Origin: Primula veris
Lineage: Eukaryota > Streptophyta > Magnoliopsida > Ericales > Primulaceae
DNA: 64,000 bases
Assembly (NCBI GenBank): GCA_963682055.1
Contig: OY821740.1
Location: 13,664,814-13,728,813 of the forward strand
Direction of reading: 5' to 3'
In this document: positions 59,709 through 64,000 of the stretch, piece by piece
How the letters are laid out: each line of letters begins with the position of its first letter
Numbering within the stretch: the stretch's first letter is position 1
Position numbers and translations under genes: made by a program
The notes under the pieces: generated by a model
What the model saw: the letters and a program-made list of their open reading frames with translations, nothing else
Databases searched by the model: none
Told to the model about the DNA's origin: nothing

Positions 59709-61530
59709 ATGGCAAACACCAACGAAGAAACTCGCCCAGAGGAAGTAGGCACATCGACAAACCAGGAAATCCCAGCCCACAAAGATGTGTTAGCGCATCT
59801 CCTCCACATCAGAGACCGCTACGAAGCGCTTCAGGTTGGATCTCGATGTACCGTCTCTAACGTCCAAACAGAACAACAAACCGACCATCCCCCTCAGGTC
59901 GACGGTCTTGTCGACGAAAACCCTACGGATACGGGGGCGGAACGAGCGCCATCCGCGACTAGGCATGCGGGGACACTCTTGCTAGACAACCGCCATCCCA
60001 ATAATGCAGGGCCAAGCTCAAAGGCCCCCCAGCCAGTAGCCTCGGTCAACTCCAGTCCCCAACGGGTTCGTTTTCAGACGAACGAAACCCACCGGTATGG
60101 CATGCCCGACGACCCCATACTAGAACAGGTAGTCCCATATCCACCCCTCCCACCACGGATAATTACGCCGTATACTGTGGAACTACAAACCCCTGTTCGA
60201 CAAGATAGGACTACGGCCGCACTGGCACGGGCCGTAGAAAAACGTAATGCCCTGCTACAAGCCCAGCTAGAGGCATGCATGTCGGCCATGGCAGAGGCCG
60301 ACATCACGATACCGCCCATCCAACCGACAAACACGCAAACCGACACTCGACGGGAAGCGGAAGATTCCGCTTACCGAGCAGCAATGGCAGCGACGGGCCG
60401 ACCTCATGATACGAGGATGTCGAGACAAGGAGAACCTGTCCCGAGGATAACCCCGACGGTCTACGATCACCAAGGCGCTCCTCCTCTACCTGACCTCGAT
60501 AGAAATCCGAACAATGGGAGGAACGGCGACCACAGGGTCATAGTCGGTTACTATCCACAACACTCATATGGGGGATACGCCCCTCACTACTCGGCACCGG
60601 ATGAAGCGTTCCAACAGGCTTGGGACGTATGCCAAGAGACTCCATGTACCGATCAGATAACTCGGTACCGCAATCCTACGGGGTTTGTCATCCCCGAATT
60701 CAGACTATATGATGGAAGGAGCTGCCCCATCGATCACCTCCGACATTACAAAACAAGGATGGAGTTGTGGAGTGACGACAGTGCACTGATGTGTAAATTT
60801 TTTAAGAACAGCTTGGGTCAGGAGGCGTCGTCGTGGTATCATAATCTACCACGGGGATCCATAAGAAGCTGGGCTGTGCTCCTCCGTGCATATTCAACCC
60901 GGTACGCCACTCATAGGAAAAAGAAGGTTAACATTGAAACCCTTCTAAAAATGGCTATGTTACCCAATGAGAGGCTCCAGGACTACTGCATACGCTTCAT
61001 CGACGTGGCAAACCAGATCCCGCAGTACGCCAATAACATAGCCATCTAGAACTTCATCAACTCTATCCCCAGCGGCTATTGGGCGAGAAGGAAGTACATC
61101 GGCAAGAATTTTCCGACCATTGACGCCTTTCTCGCCTATTGCACCCACCTTACTGATAAAAATGAAGAGATGCGAGTCCTCAACCGGGCTCCACCAAGAA
61201 GAGAGACGGTCCGGGAAACGCAGGTGGACCGTAAGAGAGCCAAGAACAATCACGGGGAACCAGTCCCCCAATCCAAACGGGACAAGGGTCCCGAGGTTCA
61301 GCGAAGGGAATACAGACCCATAGAGCCCGAGCCCGAGCCCAAGCCGCTCCGAATCGCCTACCCAACGCCGCCCAAACCACCTCAGCAAGGTCGTGGGCCA
61401 GAAAGGGAACGCCAGAGGCGTTATGAACCGGTCGAGTTGAGATACACTTTCAATCTGTCTGCCGAAGGTATCTTAAAGGATATATGCAGAGAAAGTTGGT
61501 ATTCCCGACCCGAACCAATCCACTCCCCCC
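59709..61530 (+). pseudogene. gag of the Tat element, interrupted
   Basis: Structural capsid gene. The frame opens at 59709 (MANTNEETRPEE) and runs 446 codons to a TAG at 61047-61049. The same frame then stays open to 61619. The capsid core is recognisable (FVIPEFRLYDGRSCPIDHLR; LPRGSIRSWAVLLRAYSTRY; LPNERLQDYCIRF). A second break follows at the C-run 61525-61530, after which similarity continues one frame over. A basic, charged, proline-rich stretch lies at 61190-61440. Two lesions in gag alone make this copy non-functional on its own. Confidence 0.88.
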
Positions 61531-62701
61531 TGATTCCAGAGACACCAAGCTCTTCTGCACCTATCATGAGGATCACGGCCATCTCACCGAGCATTGCCGA
61601 AACCTGCGGTGGAAGATGAATGCGTGGGGAGACGCGGGATTGCTCAATAAATTCATCAAAGGCGCTAGAGACAAAGGCAAGCAGCTAGTCATCGAGGGAA
61701 CGGACAACCGACAAGGCAAAACGATCAACGTTGTCCACTTGTCAAGGCCCAAGAGCACCGGGGGAGATCGGTCCCAACAACGGCAGCTGGCCCACTTTGG
61801 GAAAGTAGCTAAAGCTTTGCAGGCGTCGACCTCAAAGCGGCAATGCATGCCGCAGAGACACCCACCCATTTCTTTCTCAGATCTTGATGAAGAAGGGGTG
61901 ATATACCCTCATGGGGACGCCATTAACCTACGCGTCCAGATCGGCATAGACACCGTCAGTAGAGTGCTTGTCGACCAAGGAGCCTCTTGTGATATCATGT
62001 ACAAAGAGCTCTTTGACAAGATGGAGATCAAATTGCAAGATCTACAGCCCACTGACGTCACCCTGATCGGGTTCATCTCTGAGACGACTAAACCGTTGGG
62101 AAAGATCGTCCTAAATGTTACCACGGGATCTGTATCTGTCCCCGTGGAGTTCTTAGTGGTCAATGATAATTCCGGCCACAATGCGATCTTGGGCCGACCG
62201 TGGCTTCACGTTATGCGAGCGATACCTTCCACTTACCACCAGAAGGTGAAATACCCTAATGCCAAGGGGGAGATCGAGACAGCCCGAGGATGTCAGGAGG
62301 ATTCAAGACGCTGTGAAGACATCACCGCTACGTTGAAGAGACAACTTGTAGTTGTCAAACAGCCCACAAGCGCAGGGAAGCTGATCAACCAAATAGCACG
62401 GGCTGAGAGGGTCGTTGAAGAACAAGTCGGAGAAACACTCCGAAAAGTGTATATCCCGGATACGGATGAGGAGCACTACTTCCTCATCGGAGATAGCCTT
62501 CCTAAAGAGGAATCAAAGGAGCTAGAAGTGTTCCTCTTCAGCAACATCGATAAGTTCGCTTGGAGCCCCAAAGACATGCCCGGTCTAGATCCGAAAACAG
62601 CATGCCACCACCTCAGCATAAATGCCGAGTACAAGCCCATAGCTCAAAGGAGCAGAAAGGTGTCCGTCCAGCACAGAGTGGCAATAATTGCCGAAGTCTG
62701 A
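61484..62701 (+). pseudogene. gag end and aspartic protease of the Tat element
   Basis: The downstream frame carries a His/Cys nucleocapsid-like motif (FCTYHEDHGHLTEHCRNLR) and the retroviral-type aspartic protease with the D-x-G-A-S active-site loop (VLVDQGASCDIMYKELF) and the later ILGRPWLH flap/alpha region. The frame then enters the linker before RT and stops at TGA 62699-62701. The first ~45 bases overlap the end of the interrupted gag frame. Confidence 0.87.
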
Positions 62702-64000
62702 AAGTTGTTGGCAGCAGGAGCGATACGGGAAGTGTTCTACCCAAAGTGGTTGTCCAATCCGGTAGTCGTCCCGAAGAAGAACGGGAAGGAAAGAGTCTGT
62801 ATAGACTTTACCAATCTGAATAAAGCTTGTCCGAGGGATCCATTCCCCCTACCAAGGATTGATCAATTGGTGGACGCCACGGCAGGGGCAGAAAGGATGA
62901 CCTTCCTCGACGCGTACTCGGGATACCATCAAATCCCCCTCGCCCCCGAAGATCAAGAAAAGACTTCGTTCATATCGCCTTTGGGAAACTACTGCTATAC
63001 AGTCATACCGTTCGGCCTACGAAACGCAGGAACGACATACCAAAGGATGATAACGAAGGTATGCCAAGATCATATAGGGAAGACGATGGAGGTATACATA
63101 GACGACATGGTCGTCAAGAGCGAAAGGGCCACTTCCCATCTCCAGGACATTAAAGACGTCTTCCAAACACTGGGCGGGCACAAACTAAAGCTTAATGCTA
63201 GCAAGTGTGCATTCGGCATCAGCAAAGGGAAGTTTTTGGGGCATATGGTCAGCCAAAAAGGAATAGAGGCTAACCCCGACCAGATAACGGCTCTGCAAAA
63301 CCTAGCAGCACCGAAGAATAAGAAGCAGGTGCAAGAGCTCACGGGGATGATGGCCGCACTAAGCAGGTTCATCAGTCGATCCGCAGGTAAGGAACGACCA
63401 TTTTTTGAGACCCTCAAGAAGGATAAAAAGTTCGTATGGGACCCGGCGTGCGAGGAGTCATTCGACAACCTCAAAGAGTATCTAAGGACGCTGCCACTGC
63501 TAGTGAGGCCGAATAAAGGAGATATTCTGGCCTGCTACCTAGCAGTTTCCACTACAGCTGTGAGCGCGGTCCTCCTAAGAGAAGAGGGACGAGAACAGTT
63601 TCCGGTCTACTTCGTCAGCAAAACTATGGTTGAGGCCGAAACACGATACCTACCGTTGGAAAAGTTGTGTTTGGCGTTGGTCGTTGCTACCCGAAAACTA
63701 CCACACTACTTCATAGCTCACAAAGTCCAAGTCTACACGAAGTTCCACGTCAAGGAGTCCCTTCGACGGACGGATATCATCGGTAGGGTGGCGGCATGGG
63801 GGGTCGAGCTATCCCAATTTCATATCGAATTCGCACCCCGACACGCCATAAAAGGACAGGTGCTGGCTGATTTCATCGCTGAGTTCACCGAAGGTTATGA
63901 CGAGCCCCTGACCATTTCACCACAGTCGCACTGGGAGATACTCGTTGACGGATCGTCCACAAAGGACGGATCGGGAGCAGGCATTGTCCTTAGGTCCAGA
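62702..64000 (+). pseudogene. RT and dual RNase H of the Tat element (3' truncated by window)
   Basis: Same frame as the protease, open without a stop from 62702 to the right edge. RT motifs: NPVVVPKKNGKERVCIDFTN, TFLDAYSGYHQIPL, PFGLRNAGTTYQRM and the catalytic VYIDDMVVK (YIDD). A degenerate Gypsy-type RNase H follows (LAVSTTAVSAVLLREEG; LEKLCLALVVATRKL). A second RNase H starts at about 63930 (WEILVDGSSTKDGSGAGIVL), the feature that marks the Tat lineage. RT residues look intact, but upstream breaks prevent a full polyprotein. Confidence 0.9.

Larger units (their letters stand above)
59050..64000 (+). mobile_element. Ty3/Gypsy retrotransposon, Tat lineage, 3' part outside window
   Basis: Order LTR, PBS (TGGCGCCGTATCCGGGAATC from 59631), gag, protease, RT, RNase H and a second RNase H start, as in Tat-lineage elements with dual RNase H. 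Base composition is clearly more GC-rich than the flanks. The coding region is broken by a TAG (61047), a frameshift near 61525-61530 and a TGA (62699). Integrase and the 3' LTR would lie beyond the right edge, so target duplication and LTR identity cannot be checked here. Confidence 0.9.

Noticed and set aside
60074..61388. Several minus-strand frames over gag
   Set aside because: Antisense shadows of the GC-richer Tat gag frame.
62699..62701. TGA between protease and RT as an Ogre-style spliced boundary
   Set aside because: Similarity and frame continue directly on both sides with no intron-like insert; a simple nonsense change is more likely.

Overview
This window is a plant nuclear chromosome segment, almost certainly from a eudicot. 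It is AT-rich and made of multi-exon genes with GT/AG introns, a Cassandra element carrying 5S-like LTRs, Copia and Ty3/Gypsy (Tat-type) retrotransposons, LINE remnants and many MITEs. I cannot name the species. Most genes are split into short exons, so I assembled them by reading splice sites and checking that phases join. All five complete multi-exon models give an open frame.

Layout. 18-2394 (+) holds the 3' part of a POB1/LRB-type BTB-BACK protein gene. 2.4-7.7 kb is intergenic, with two MITEs and a three-LTR tandem Cassandra element (5059-6147, target duplication CATAT). 7745-8641 (+) is a single-exon DUF1191 membrane protein. 11397-15461 (+) is an eight-exon glucose-6-phosphate 1-epimerase-like gene with a LINE fragment in intron 3. 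16674-20474 (+) is a three-exon NDR1/HIN1-like (LEA_2) gene with a DNA element in its long intron and another just downstream. 21205-28201 is a complete but coding-dead Copia element on the minus strand (target duplication CGTTA). 30403-35485 (+) is a nine-exon wax ester synthase/diacylglycerol acyltransferase gene. 37480-45582 (-) is a ten-exon mitochondrial carrier of the MTM1/SLC25A39 type. 45.6-47.7 kb is repeat-rich. 48236-51688 (-) is an 82-residue CPC/TRY/ETC-type R3-MYB spread over three small exons, with a LINE fragment in intron 1. 51.7-59.0 kb is AT-rich, with hAT-like elements, a duplicated exon-like fragment and a LINE RNase H remnant. From about 59.05 kb to the right edge runs the 5' half of a Tat-lineage Ty3/Gypsy element: LTR, PBS, gag, protease, RT and two RNase H domains, broken by two stops and a frameshift.

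The single-copy genes form an ancient neighbourhood. From memory, Arabidopsis has LRB1 (At2g46260), a LEA_2 gene (At2g46300), an MTM1-like carrier (At2g46320) and CPC (At2g46410) in one segment, with LRB2/POB1 and an epimerase-like gene adjacent (At3g61600/At3g61610) in its duplicate. The genes are not an operon and show no shared pathway; order looks inherited while transposons expanded the spaces.

The most interesting observations are the tandem Cassandra array, the apparent loss of both catalytic residues in the epimerase-like protein, the R3-MYB gene hidden among introns, the contrast between young LTRs and a decayed body in the Copia element, its 52-bp leader repeat, a 19-bp duplication that doubles a splice donor in the acyltransferase gene, and a duplicated orphan terminal exon near 55.5 kb.
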